NCBI GenBank assembly: GCA_031216445.1
Contig: CM062212.1
Span: 7,501-71,500, forward strand
Direction of reading: 5' to 3'
Source of the DNA: Lateolabrax maculatus
Lineage: Eukaryota; Chordata; Actinopteri; Acropomatiformes; Lateolabracidae
DNA: 64,000 bases
The position numbers and the translations under genes were made by a program. The notes under the pieces are model-generated. The model had not been told where the DNA came from. It ran no database searches and was given only the letters and a program-made list of their open reading frames with translations. Positions 30,411-41,558 of this stretch are shown here, in pieces. Each line of letters begins with the position of its first letter. The stretch's first letter is position 1.

Positions 30411-31490
30411 GAACTCTGACTTCTCTTCTTCTTAGTTTGTCTTTCTGCTGAAGGGTTAGTGTTTACACTCTATTTATTTCCTTTTTCTTTAATGTGATTG
30501 GATGGACAGGTAGAGTGGGTGGGGCCAGAAGAAGATTGGTCCTTTATGGATAAAACATTTTGTGAAATTACTTAAAATGTCATCCAAATATGTCAAAATC
30601 AAGATAAGATAAATCTGTATTGATCCCAAGCAGGAAATGTTGTTATTTGGCAGAAAGTAAAATTGTTCCTATTAATATTGTTTACTAAACATAGTCATTA
30701 TTGTAATTATTATGAGTATTATTATCATTATTATTATTGTCATTATTATTATCATTAATGTTATTCTAAATATATAGTTTATATTATTATTGCAGTATGA
30801 GACTCGGGTGTTCTGAACACTGTTTGTGTTCCTGTAAATTTCTGATAATCTGCTTTTATCTGATACAGTCTGACACCTGAAAGTCACCTTCAACTCAGAA
30901 ACAACACGTCTTCATGTCAACAGAGACGGGTGCACGTAAAAGTTTACCTCATGCTCTTTAAAATAGGATAAACACAATGACCGGTCCATCACACAAAGAC
31001 AGACAGGGAACAACAAGAGACAGGGAAACACTGGGTAACACTGGGTAACACGGGAACACAGGAGGCCCTGCCAGGCTGGGACAATAATGTGTTTATGTTC
31101 TTCATTATTCTTTTAATTGTCTGGCTTCACTAAACCTAACAAACATGATTGCACTGCGGTCACACGAGGGTGGTTATCAGCTCCTTAAGTAAACCTAGAG
31201 TTTCCCAAACTGGCTCTGAGCGCGTTCACATAAACAGTGCAGTGTTTACAGTATGTGACTAATCTCAAACATGGAGGAGTCTTCTGGCAGCACAAGTGTT
31301 TTTATGATGTGTTTGCAGTTTCAGTCTTATTCTTTCAGCTGCAGCAAAAATAAATGTAAAAACATAATTCATAGCGGTCACAAGTTTACCTTCATATCAT
31401 ATAAGTACAACAAAGGTTTGACTTCAGTGCTTCAGTCAGTCTGCTGTAGGACGATATCTTGATACAGAAGCACAATGAAATGGCTCTGAC
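30411..31490. other. intergenic, 5' of trim50
   Basis: Includes an ATTATT-rich stretch (30660-30790) and a short LINE-tail-like phrase at 30600 (AGATAAATCTGTATTGATCC). No gene seen. Confidence 0.45.
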
Positions 31491-31894
31491 ATGAAGACAG
31501 GAGGGGCCTCCTCCAGGAGCTCACTCCTGCTGAGGAGCCGGCCCTCCTGCAGGAGTACAGAGGGGTGAACTACGAAGCCAGTTGGACACAGTCAGGCTTT
31601 CTCTGCGCCAGCTGACTCAAAAAACCCAAACCCCCGATCAGAGATCATCAGTATCACGAGGTTGGTGATCAACTTCTTTTGTTAACAAGGTTTTTGTCTT
31701 CAGACTCTGTGGCTTCCCATAAAAGGGGGCATTTTCTGTCATTTGATTCCTCTCCTGCACAAAATGGAGCGCTTGTGTGCCACCTGCTTCAGTCAAGAGG
31801 AACAGATCGTTATAATGGAGAGCGCTTGTCATATCTTCGTATATCAATATTAAGATGCAGAGACTTCATCTCCAATGGAGCTGGCTTTAGGGGT

Positions 31895-32500
31895 CAAGTC
31901 AAGTCAAGTCAATTTTATTTGTATAGCGCCAAATCATAACAAAAGTTATCTCAAGACGCTTTCACATAGAGTAGGTCTAGACCATACTCTTTAAAATATT
32001 ATTTACAGAGACCCAACAGTTCCACCATGAGCAAGCACTTGGCGACAGTGGCGAGGAAAAACTCCCTTTTAACAGGTAGAAACCTCGAGCAGAACCAGGC
32101 TCTGGGTGGGCGGACATCTGCCTCCACCCAGTTGGGTTGAAAGGGGAAGAGAGAGGGGGAGAGGGGGGACAGAACAGGAGGAGAGACAACAAATCAGACT
32201 AATAATAATAACAACTGCAGCAGTGAGTGTGGAGCAGGAACATGGGGGCAGTAGACGGCCGGCAATCACAGATCCAGACTCTACAGCTCCAGAGGCAGAA
32301 ATACCTGCAGAAAGTGAGAAGGCGAAAAAACACAGAAAGCACAAGGACTACCAGGAAGAAATGGAGTTGGTAACCTGTATTAGTGGGATAGGAATGTGTA
32401 CAGATAGAGAGGGAGAGGAGGAGAGAGAAGCTCAGTGCGTCCTAGGAAGTCCCCCAGCAGTCTTAAGCCTATAACAGCAGCCTCTTCTGGCTCGGTCATA
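31895..32500 (+). repeat. GTATAGCGCCAAATC repeat, long copy
   Basis: Begins with a (GTCAA)n-like run and ATTTTATTTGTATAGCGCCA. It continues through GCGACAGTGGCGAGGAAAAA, CAGGTAGAAACCTCGAGCAG and AGTAGACGGCCGGCAATCAC to a longer 3' part ending near CCTATAACAGCAGCC. It is close to the 60.2 kb copy, which ends earlier. Confidence 0.85.
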
Positions 32501-32508
32501 TACACTGC

Positions 32509-32953
32509 TAGCCTGGCATCGCCAGACTAATTCACAAATGCGTATTAGTCCGGAAGCGCGTTATCGACGGTCGGAGACAACCAATCAGAGCAACGAAAAG
32601 CCGTCCTGTTGGACGTTACGTCCGGTCAGAAATACAGCAAAAGCATATTTCTTATCAACATAAATTTTAAGTGCAGTTGTTTGTTCTTCTTTAAGAGAAT
32701 ATGTAACGTCCAGTGTGTTTAATACTGCTGCTGCAGCCAGCCGGGGAACAGGAGCCGCCATATTGGATATTTACAAAGAACGGCGCTCCTCTGTGTCAGT
32801 CATTGTATTAAACCCGCCTTGTACTAAATAAACACTTGTGATTGGCTAGCCCGATAAATCGGCAGAGAAATCTGTCTGAATGGGAGAGAGGCCAGGCATA
32901 TCTGCCAATGCAAATGAAACATGAGCTTGCAGATTCGTCTGGTTTCCAGGCTA
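32509..32953. mobile_element. hAT-like MITE, 445 bp, with target duplication
   Basis: Ends are TAGCCTGG...CCAGGCTA, an exact terminal inversion that extends imperfectly (TAGCCTGGCATCGCCAGA against TAGCCTGGAAACCAGA). ATACACTGC flanks it on both sides (32500-32508 and 32954-32962), which fits an 8 bp target duplication plus one chance match. It encodes no protein, so it would depend on a transposase elsewhere. Confidence 0.88.
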
Positions 32954-33840
32954 ATACACTGCACACGACTCTACATAATAATAATCCCATTATGCAAATA
33001 GCACTGGAGCCCTCCATTGGTCCTGGACTGCAATAACTTATAACAGCCTCTTTATCACAGCTATGAAGAATAGAAACACAATATTACAGCAAAAAGCAAC
33101 ACTGCTGCTACAAACGTGACAGCTGAACATTCAAAGCTCTGAAACTTTAGACGGGATTGAAATTGAAGTGAAATGAATTTTATTGGTTGAATATTATCTG
33201 TGATAAATACCAATAGAGTAGGTTTTCTAAACCTGTGTTCTGTTAGCAGGATTGGGTAGTAGGCCTAACGGATTAAATGTTATCAGGATTACATAATCAT
33301 ATTACAATAAATAAATAATCTATTATCAACTCAGATTACATTTGAAAAAAAATAATAATCAGATCATAATTACATTGTCAAGGATTACTTGATTACGTTT
33401 TTGATTATTTATTATTTATTTAGTTTAAAATATGGTGATACAGTTCACCTGTAGATGTTGATGCCAGCATGTTTTTGTCAGGGTCATTTGATTTGACCCA
33501 ATCGTAAATGCTTAATATGCAAAATGCATTTTATTTGCATTGAACATTTTTCAATTTGTTGAATTCAAAATTTTGTGTCTCTCTGGCTTCAATATTTCCA
33601 GTGATTTGGAAGTAATCCAAAAGAATTTAGATTACATAACATTTTCTTTGTAATCTAATGGATTGCGTTCAGTAACGACAACATTTCAAAGTAATCTGAC
33701 CCAACTGTCTAAACACTCGTACCAGGTCAGGTGAGCAGCATCAGTTACCATGGTGATCGAGGCAGGTTAAAAGAGAGACACCTCGGTGACACTGAAAACT
33801 GGTTTGACTCAATATACCTGGCTAACCCATTAACCTGTAA

Positions 33841-34560
33841 CCTACAAGAACAGAACTGTGGCCTAAACTTTTATACACCTGTTTAGTATTTTTTAATATG
33901 TATTTATGCATTTCTATTTATTTAAAATGACACCACAGAAGATACTAAACTAAATGTTATTTTTTGACAAACATAGACACTAAAACATGTTTCATGTTTT
34001 TTTGGATGAATGCATCTTCTTCTTCTTCTTCTAGCTGCTCCTCTGTTATCACAGTTTGGAGGATTTGGTTTAATGTGGTCAAAATAAAACTGGAGAATAA
34101 TGTAGGGATCCCTGTCCAATAAACCTGGAAGACCAAACTTCCATTCTAAATTATATTTTATAGTTTTAAACAATCTTTTAACATATCAACATTGTCAATA
34201 TAAATCTAAGCATGCTGTATATTATATACATTCATATACTGTCTGATCGACCTAGCTCAGGTATATAAAGTTAGCTGTTAGATTAATCTTCCCATATTTA
34301 TTACAGCATCTTTGCACCCTGCACCATTACAGAATGCAAAGATTGTTCACAATCCCATCGTTGTTTTTATGTGTATATTTATACATTTGTATGTATAGTT
34401 ATATTATAACTGTTAATAGTATATAAAGGTTTATGTTAACCTTGTTTTTTGCTTATCCGGAATTCGGTTTGAAAACCCGGATTCAAGCATGTGAGATCAC
34501 TAAAGCTGATTGTGATTGATCAGCAGATGGCGCTGAAGAGTCTGGTCTATGAATGATGTC
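33841..34560. other. intergenic, no gene
   Basis: AT-rich sequence with a TTC run near 34017. No coding exon, RNA gene or element recognised. Confidence 0.45.
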
Positions 34561-34599
34561 ATCCATGGGTGTCAGGTGACAAAACAGGAAGCGGGAGGC

Positions 34600-34688
34600 G
34601 AGACTTCCCGGACCTCCCGGGACCGACGGCGGATTAAAAACGAGTCGACAGCAGAATTTTAATTTAAAATAATCAGCGCGAAGGAAGG
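34600..34688 (+). promoter_or_regulatory. lyset: putative lyset promoter and non-coding first exon
   Basis: A locally GC-rich stretch (GGAGGCGAGACTTCCCGGAC) leads to AGGAAG|GTAAGAGC, a good donor at 34688. The lyset coding exon begins after a TTTTCAG acceptor at 35229, so a 5' exon here is likely. Transcript evidence is lacking. Confidence 0.45.
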
Positions 34689-35237
34689 TAAGAGCAGATA
34701 AAGAAGACACGAGCTGACCGGCTGCTGACCGGCTGCTGACTGTCTGAGTGTAAATGAACTGAGAGCAAGATGGAGGTCGGCAGGAAACACAAGTGTCGGA
34801 CATTCGTTTCACTGAGAATTAAACTGTCTGAAATATGAATTTAGTCTGGCACAGACCGTCTGTACAACTCTGTTAGAGTGTTCTGAGGTCAGATCACAGT
34901 TAATATTGTTAACGCTGATTGCAGAAGTCAGATAAAAAACAACATTAACAGCTTTAAAACTGGCTAAGAAATGAATGGAGTCTGGCACAAAGAGTCTGCA
35001 GAACTGCACTACAGAGAACCCAGTCCAGATTTAACACTGTCAGCTGGATGGTTCATATATTGATTATTGATTATTGATTATAACTAATCCTAACCCAATT
35101 TCCTTTCAATATGAAGGATGTATGGATTAGGTATTGATCACATATTAATTATTGATAACTTCCCTTCAGTATGGACGATGTATGGATTAGGTATTGATCA
35201 CATATTGATTATTGATCATTTCTTTTCAGAATGGAGG

Positions 35238-35627
35238 ATGATGAACTTCCGTCAGCGGATGGGATGGGTGGGTGTGGCTCTCTACTTGCTGCTCAGCGTC
35301 ATGGCGGTGTATTACATCTTTGAGGTTCACAGCATCAGTTTAGAGCACGTGCAGAGAGGCGGGACAGGCCCGTCGGCTCCGCCCCTCGCCATCAGCTGGT
35401 CTCAGAGCGTCAGCGCCCGCCTGCCGCCACTTCCTGTCTGGATGTGGGTGTTGGTCTTTCTGATGCCGTACCTGCAGCTCTTCCTCTTCCTGTTCTCCTG
35501 CACGAGAGCCGACCCCCGAGCTGTCGGTTACTGTGTCCTTCCTGTCTGCCTCGCTCTGCTCTGCAGCCGCCACCATACCAGCCGCAAACCGGCCAATCAG
35601 AGAGGCCCACCCCTCATTGACACGTAA
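35238..35627 (+). CDS. lyset: LYSET / TMEM251 lysosomal enzyme trafficking factor
   Basis: 129 residues from MMNFRQRMGWVGVALYLLLS to RGPPLIDT*. The human protein (TMEM251/LYSET/GCAF) shares MMNFRQRMGW, a PYLQxFLFLxSCTRADP block and the terminal LIDT. Membrane segments lie at about residues 8-28 and 72-92, with a hydrophobic AVGYCVLPVCLALLC afterwards. In the Golgi, LYSET retains GlcNAc-1-phosphotransferase, which makes the mannose-6-phosphate tag on lysosomal enzymes. The frame is open upstream into the intron. Translation could start in an upstream exon as in one human isoform, but MM at 35238/35241 is the conserved start. A frame beginning MEDDELPS at 35231 is an overlap artefact. The stop codon lies inside a local tandem repeat. 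A poly(A) signal is at 36246. Confidence 0.93.
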   Translation: MMNFRQRMGWVGVALYLLLSVMAVYYIFEVHSISLEHVQRGGTGPSAPPLAISWSQSVSARLPPLPVWMWVLVFLMPYLQLFLFLFSCTRADPRAVGYCVLPVCLALLCSRHHTSRKPANQRGPPLIDT

Positions 35628-35785
35628 AGGGCAAGACAACCAATCAAAGAGGCCAGCTGCTCATTGACATGCAGAGAGGAGGACCAATCAGAGAGGCCCG
35701 TAGCTTATTGACGAGTAAAGGGAAAGACAACCAATCAGAGAGGCCCACAGCTGCTTGACATGTAGAGGGGAGGGGCAATGGCGGC
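35588..35785 (+). repeat. tandem repeat derived from the lyset C-terminal codons
   Basis: Units carrying CCAATCAGAGAGGCCC, a TCATTGACA-like block and a TAAAGGGNAAGACAA spacer repeat about four times (period about 55 bp). The first unit is the coding end of lyset (ANQRGPPLIDT*). A further isolated unit is at about 36407. Confidence 0.85.
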
Positions 35786-36245
35786 AGGATGAGGCCAAAA
35801 AAACTAACTGAATTGTTTGTGTTCATGTTTGTGATGTCACTTCCTGTGTGCCTTTGAACAGTTTAACAAACACTCCTGTTGGACTCAAACCCTCGTCTCT
35901 GTCTATCAGGAGCAGGACAGTACTGCTCTGAGCGTCGACTTTCAGGATCAACAATTTTTCTTACGACTTCCTGTTGATGCAAGCCTTTCAGTCACAGCTG
36001 TCAATCATCGCCTCACCAGAGAATCCTGTGCTGTGATTGGCTGGAGGATGTTAGTATGTTGACACCAGCACCTCCTGCTGTGTGCCTGTGGTCAGTTTAA
36101 CCTGTTAACTGAAGCATCAGTACTGTTGCTATGGTTACCTGCAATTTAATAGTTAAACTACTGACCTGCCAGCCAATCAAAATACTTTATTTAAAACAAT
36201 GAGTCACATGACACAAGCTGATTACCATGGCATCTTTATTACATC

Positions 36246-36251
36246 AATAAA
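36246..36251 (+). terminator. lyset: lyset poly(A) signal
   Basis: AATAAA about 620 bp after the stop. No nearer canonical signal was noticed. Confidence 0.45.
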
Positions 36252-36454
36252 ATGAAAAAAACAACAATGTGAAGTTTTACATTTTTATAAAGTTTTTTAA
36301 TTTGTTTTAAAAAACTTTTATGTGAAAGGAGAAAAGGAGGAGGGGTGAGGTAAAGGGGGAGAGAAGAGAAGAGGTGGAGGAGGAGGGGTAAAGGAGGGGA
36401 GGAGCAATCAGAGAGGCCCACCGCTCGTCGTAGAGGAGAGGATGGGCAAAGGAG

Positions 36455-36850
36455 GACTAAGGATATCTTTATTATGCCATAGGGGCAACTCGTTGCACAG
36501 CCACCAGACAAACAATAATACAAAAATCACATTGCATTATTTGAAAGGCCAGTGGCAGCAGGGAGAAATTAGTTCTTAAGTCTAGTGGTCCTCTATCTTG
36601 TCAGATTGTATCTGCGGCGTGATGGAAGCAACTTGAACTCCGTGGACAGGTGGTGGTGAGGATCAGCCAGGATCGACTGGGCCTTCTTCAAAGTCTGAAC
36701 CTCATACAAAAGAGGTAATTCAAGGTCAGGCTTGCAATTCTGGTGCAAACTTTGACCATAACCTGCAGTCTGTTTATTTTTTTCTGAAGGTACGTGACCA
36801 GCTGACAAATAACGAACTGCTTCAATAAAACAGGAGTAAAACATTTTTTA
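36455..36850 (-). mobile_element. LINE 3' end (L2/Rex-like)
   Basis: Minus-strand text KKAQSILADPHHHLSTEFKL followed by LPSRRRYNLTR is the conserved C-terminus of fish LINE proteins. The 3' UTR ends with GTTGCCCCTATGGCATAATA and AAAGATATCC. The rest of the LINE is absent. Confidence 0.65.
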
Positions 36851-38040
36851 TGAAAGTATTGTCAACATCAAAACAATAAAAATACATGCGCTAATGGGCT
36901 TTTTTATACACAGCATCCACATGAAAAGCAAAGGTCTGATTATCACCAGTTACAGTGCAAAGATACACTGCTGCACAACCTCAACCTTCTGATCATTAAT
37001 CACCACAGGAGAGATGACCGTAGCATTCTTCCTAAAATCTATTGTCATCTCTTTAGTTTTGGAAACGATGTCCAAGAAGGACAACTTGAACTTGGACGTC
37101 ATTTTTGCCTGCACAGGGTAGAGGTTTTCACGGGTCCACCCGAGACCTGACCTGGGACCGGTAAGGGTTTGGATCCATGTTTTAGAGGGTCAATCAATGA
37201 TTGATTGATATCATATTTGTGCAAAAAATGGGTTTTCAAATATCCCTAATATCACTCTCTTGTTTAGGAAATTTGCATTTTTTTCCAAATCTAGGGCCTT
37301 ATAGAAAATCAATAGGCATACAGTATAAAAGTTTAATTGTTCAGTCATACTGAGCACGTTTGTCTTCCATCCAACAAAGTTTGGTGAGGCTACAAATAAT
37401 AGTTCATGCCCACACATGGCTTCACAAATACAGCGTTTCTGAGAATGTAAAAATAAGAAAATATCAAGTGCCAACAAAATATAGAAACATTGGAATTGAA
37501 CAAAAATGTTTTACAGGTCTTAGTTTTGGGACCCAAACATTATAAAGACAAACGTTAAACAAAATCAGAGACGGTGCTGCAACCACTTTCCTGGATTCTG
37601 TCTGATTTGACACGGAATGAAAGAGTTTGAATGAAACAAGTCAAAATCAGGTAAAACAAGTAAAAAAATGAGTAAGTGTCAAGTAAAATAACTTGTTCCC
37701 GTAAATCGTTCCTTTAAGTTTAACCCTCATAGAGAAAAAACGTCGACAACATTAACTGTCACACTCAGGATATTTCTTCTAGTTCAGAATCTCAGAATCA
37801 CTCAGGAGTTATATTACTGCAGTATCCAGTGAGCGAAAGTCTGCAGGTGATCTGCTCGCAGTCTTTTAAATCATAAACAAACAGTGATTTTAATTTGTTT
37901 TAATATAATTTATGAACCTGAGTTACACAAACTGGAGCTGTTCATATATTACCTCACCTGTCCCCTCCTTACCTCACCTGTCCCTTCAGACCTCACCTGT
38001 CCCCTCCAGTAGAAGAAGAGGCAGACTGGTTTCAGGCATT
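36851..38040. other. intergenic, no gene
   Basis: A minus-strand stretch near 36960-37100 (CAACCTTCTGATCATTAATC, TTTTGGAAACGATGTCCAAG) resembles the upstream RT C-terminal part of the neighbouring LINE but is too decayed to translate. The rest is anonymous. Confidence 0.4.
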
Positions 38041-38053
38041 TTGAAAAGCAGAT

Positions 38054-38059
38054 TTTATT
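38054..38059 (-). terminator. gon7: gon7 poly(A) signal
   Basis: AATAAA on the minus strand about 190 bp past the gon7 stop. Confidence 0.5.
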
Positions 38060-38246
38060 TGTAGTTTTTACCTGAGTGTAAACAGTGAGTCAGACACACC
38101 TGTATCTGCTTTAGTTACTGGTGGATCATGTGACTGGTCACTTGACATCATCATCTTCAGTTCAAACAGGTAAAACCATGACATCAACCTGTCCCATACA
38201 GAGTCCTCAGGTATATCAAGTGTTTCCTCTCATGTTCTCAGGTATT

Positions 38247-38692
38247 TCAGTTTTTGGGTCTTTTAGCTGGAGGTTGTAGTTCAGACTTTTGAGGATCATC
38301 TGTCTTCTCATCTTCTTCATTACTGTCCTCCTCTTCCTCACCTGCAGCAGGTAAAATACAGGTGATTCAGAAAAACTATTATGGTCTCATGGATCCAATA
38401 GGTCACTGCCTGTTTCTTTAACTCTGACAGGTAACGGGCTGTTTCTTTAAAGCTGACAACCCGTTTCTCAATGTAATGTTAGCAGTTAGCAGCAGAGAGC
38501 TAACTAACCTTCTGCGCAGTCTCCGCGGGTTTTTTCCCGCTCGACCAGCTCGCTGAGGAGTCCAGACACGTTTGCGTTCAACTCGTGAATTCCGCTGAGT
38601 AGAGAACTCAGATTAGTTTGTACTTTAACGCTGATTTTTTCTGACTGTCCGTCTCTAAACTTCAGCTCTGCAAACACATCCACGGCCGCCAT
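38247..38692 (-). CDS. gon7: GON7, KEOPS complex subunit, two exons
   Basis: Exon 1 (38692-38509) and exon 2 (38341-38247) join in phase 1 across a GTTAGT...CTGCAG intron to give 92 residues (human GON7 has 100). Text: MAAVDVFAELKFRDGQSEKI, a helix LSSLLSGIHELNANVSGLLS ELVE, then an acidic GEEEEDSNEEDEK and a basic end PPAKRPKN*, which matches the human AKRPKTPS end. GON7 is the small, mostly disordered fifth subunit of KEOPS. It stabilises LAGE3-OSGEP, the enzyme that makes t6A37 in tRNAs. Low overall similarity is normal for this family. The position next to lyset and ubr7 supports the call. The start codon sits in an AAGATGGCGGC (YY1-like) motif. Confidence 0.88.
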
Positions 38693-39270
38693 CTTTACTA
38701 CAACTTCCTGTCGTCGTCATCACGCAGCGTCTGCTGCCTTCAGGTTCCCTCCGTAAAGTGAAATTTAGTTTTATATTGAATTCATTAAGAAATAAAGTAT
38801 TTTAAACCTCTTATTATTATTATTATTATGAGACGTGATAGTAGTAGTATTGGTACTATAGTATTGGTGTGTTTGTGTTTATATCTGCAGAAGGGACACC
38901 ACAGAGCCACCTGTACGTCACATGTCATTAAAGTTTATTTTCATCATCACGCCATTTAAGTTTATTTTCCGTCACGTTAAAACTAGTTCTTATTCCGTCT
39001 GACCCTTTTTTGAAATTTTTATTAATTTAATTTCTGTTTTTAAACTTGGTGACCTCTGACCCCAGAATGCCGCCAAATACGATCTGCGGAAATAAACCGG
39101 AAGTTGTCATTAGAGCTAGCAGCAGTTAGCGGTTTGATAACAAAGATTCGATCAGCTGTACATCAGATGGGGCTGCCTATTGATTGTTATTGATCAGGTA
39201 ATTGGCTGGTTTACTGTCGGATCAGTTAGCAGTACGGTTAAAGTTCCGTTCCGGCCCTCGTTAGACTCGG
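38685..39270. promoter_or_regulatory. shared gon7/ubr7 promoter region
   Basis: The two genes diverge from this interval. Visible elements are a YY1-like GCCGCCATCTT on the gon7 start, ETS-type CTTCCTG near 38705, and CCGGAAGT near 39099. A non-coding ubr7 first exon probably ends at CTCG|GTAAGT (39269), with its acceptor at TCTGTCAG (39778). Head-to-head GON7-UBR7 is also the human arrangement. Confidence 0.6.
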
Positions 39271-39795
39271 TAAGTTCGTGTTTTTATTCACGCAGCTAAC
39301 ACAGTTAGCATTAGCACGGACCGGATCACATTCATGTGTACTGATGAAGCTAACTGATGCTCGATTTCAAACGGACCAAATACTGATTGTTGTCCAGTCA
39401 ATCGGCAGCTGATCAGGCTGATCGATGACCTGATTAAGCCTGTCTGATAACCAGCTGTACACAGTTTGTTCATAGAGACAAGGGAACTGTCTGTGATCTC
39501 AAAGGGTCTGCTGCGGTCACAGAACCAGGCAGGTCAAACAGGCAAAACAGGCAGTAGAATCATTAGGATTCAGATTACAGTAAACAGTTTGTTCAGAATT
39601 AAATATATAGATTTTAGTTTGTTACTGGACAGAAACGTAGAAAACATGAATCAAATGTAATTTAGTTGTTGAGTGAAGCGCTTGGTCTTAAATATACCAC
39701 ATATAGTTTAAATTCAATGTGTTTTTATTTGTATTTGTATTTATATTTAATTTATTTGTCTGTGTTCCTGTCTGTCAGACTCTGGGAGGCTGAGG

Positions 39796-41518
39796 ATGTC
39801 TGAGGAGCAGACTGTGTCTTTGGTTGATGTTCTGGAGGAAGATGAAGAGTTGGAGGAAGAAGCTTCAGCCGTGTTGGCAGGAAGTGATTCTGATCACTGC
39901 TCATATCCTCAGGTTAGTCCTTATGTAAAGGCTGTTCACACACACTTATATACAGCATATGTAATCTATACTCAGTATGTGTATATGTTAGTGTATATAC
40001 CGTATTTACACACACGTTTCAGATATCTGATCAGTGTAAATGAGTCCAGGAAGCACTGAGGTCACATTGAAACCTGGTTGTTGAAACAAGCTCTGGAAAC
40101 TCGTTCTTTCCACATGTTGAAAAGGTGTCAATGACACATTTGTAATGTTTCAGTGTCACTGTGTCAGTGAGCCGTCTAGAAATATATCTAATATCTATAT
40201 GAGTTGAGTACTTTCTGTGTCTGTGTGTTGATTTATGTATTTCCTTTGTGTGTACTTGTGTATTGTGTGTATTTCAGGGCTATGTGAAGCGTCAGGCTCT
40301 GTACGCCTGTAACACCTGCACACCAAAGGGAGGAGAGGCGGCAGGCGTCTGTCTAGCGTGTTCATACAAATGTCACGAAGGTCACGACCTCTTCGAACTC
40401 TACACCAAGAGGTCAACACTCACCTTTAAATACATAATTTATCTAACAGAATTCTATATCAATGTTGAGGATAACCTGATGCTCTGATCTAAAAATGTGT
40501 TATGTCTGCACGTCTGTGTGTGCCTGGCTAAGTTCTACTAATCACATACAGACCGCACATACGTACACATGTGGTTGTAAATTCTAAATTCACTTGAAAT
40601 AAGAAATTGAAAGTGTAAATGACAGCTGTCAGGGCATTAAACTAATGATATATCAAAAATATGTGGAAAAAGTTCAAATCAAAATTGAATTGAATCGTGA
40701 CCTTTAAAATTGAAAGTCAAATTGAATCATGGATTTGGAGAATCGCGACACCCCTGCTCCACACACACACTCACACATACACATACACTCCTTCCAAATA
40801 TGGCTTGGACCACCCACTTCCTGGTCCGCATTCAGAAGGTTTTAACCGGCAAAGGACATTTTCAGTGTTAATGGTAGCAATCGACAACGTGGCCAAAGGA
40901 GAAGTTTATCTGCAGGAGAAGTCAACGAAGGAGCTAAGAACTTGCGCAGAGGAGCAAAGTCAACACAAGGTGAGCAGAACTGTAAGATAATGTGTTGATA
41001 ACCATGGTTCAATCTGCTAATGAGGTTAATTAGCTATAAAAGCTCTAACTCGCAGAATCACTAGTTAGCTAGTTAGCTCTCACTAGCTGCAGAGGCTAGA
41101 TGTAACTAGCAAATCAACATGTTGTTTAGGATTTTTGTACCAACAATGGTTTTTTGTATTTGCTAGTTAGTTAGTTGTTAGTTTACTTGTCATGGATTTC
41201 TGTGCATGTGAAGGAGTTTATGCGTACTGAAAAACACACGTAGTGAATATCATGTGGATTCCTGCTCCTTGAATGTAACTCTCTTTCTTTTGGAGGGGAT
41301 GTGGTAAAATTGATAATGTTAATGATAGCTCTTTAAAAGTGTGCAGTTCGTTTGGTTTTTCAATCATATAAGCATAAGAGTAAATCTGTTCAATACAATT
41401 CATCATATTGAAGACTGACAAAACATGCAAATTAGTGGTGAAGTAAATCCATGAAGTGAAAGGTAAGATGGGGTCAAATGTGATTTTTAGCATTATTTTT
41501 GCTAAGCTAATTGTTTTA

Positions 41519-41558
<40 letters not shown>

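Larger units (their letters stand above)
31500..33840 (+). repeat. dispersed element (copy A) split by nested insertions
   Basis: Its left part (GGTGAACTACGAAGCCAGTT, GTTGGTGATCAACTTC near 31563-31680), a middle phrase (TGAATATTATCTGTGATAAA, 33188) and a right part (CAGTTACCATGGTGATCGAG, GGTTAAAAGAGAGAC, 33742-33782) match, in order, the compact copy B at 60950-61660. In copy A the left and middle parts are separated by about 1.5 kb containing the GTATAGCGCC repeat and a MITE. Confidence 0.7.

Noticed and set aside
35231..35290. Frame starting MEDDELPSADGMGG at the lyset start
   Set aside because: It runs out of frame with the conserved LYSET protein and stops early.
40780..40870. Start of the ubr7-intron mini-gene upstream of 40871
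   Set aside because: Stops are present in the frame before the ATG and no acceptor was convincing, so the start remains open.
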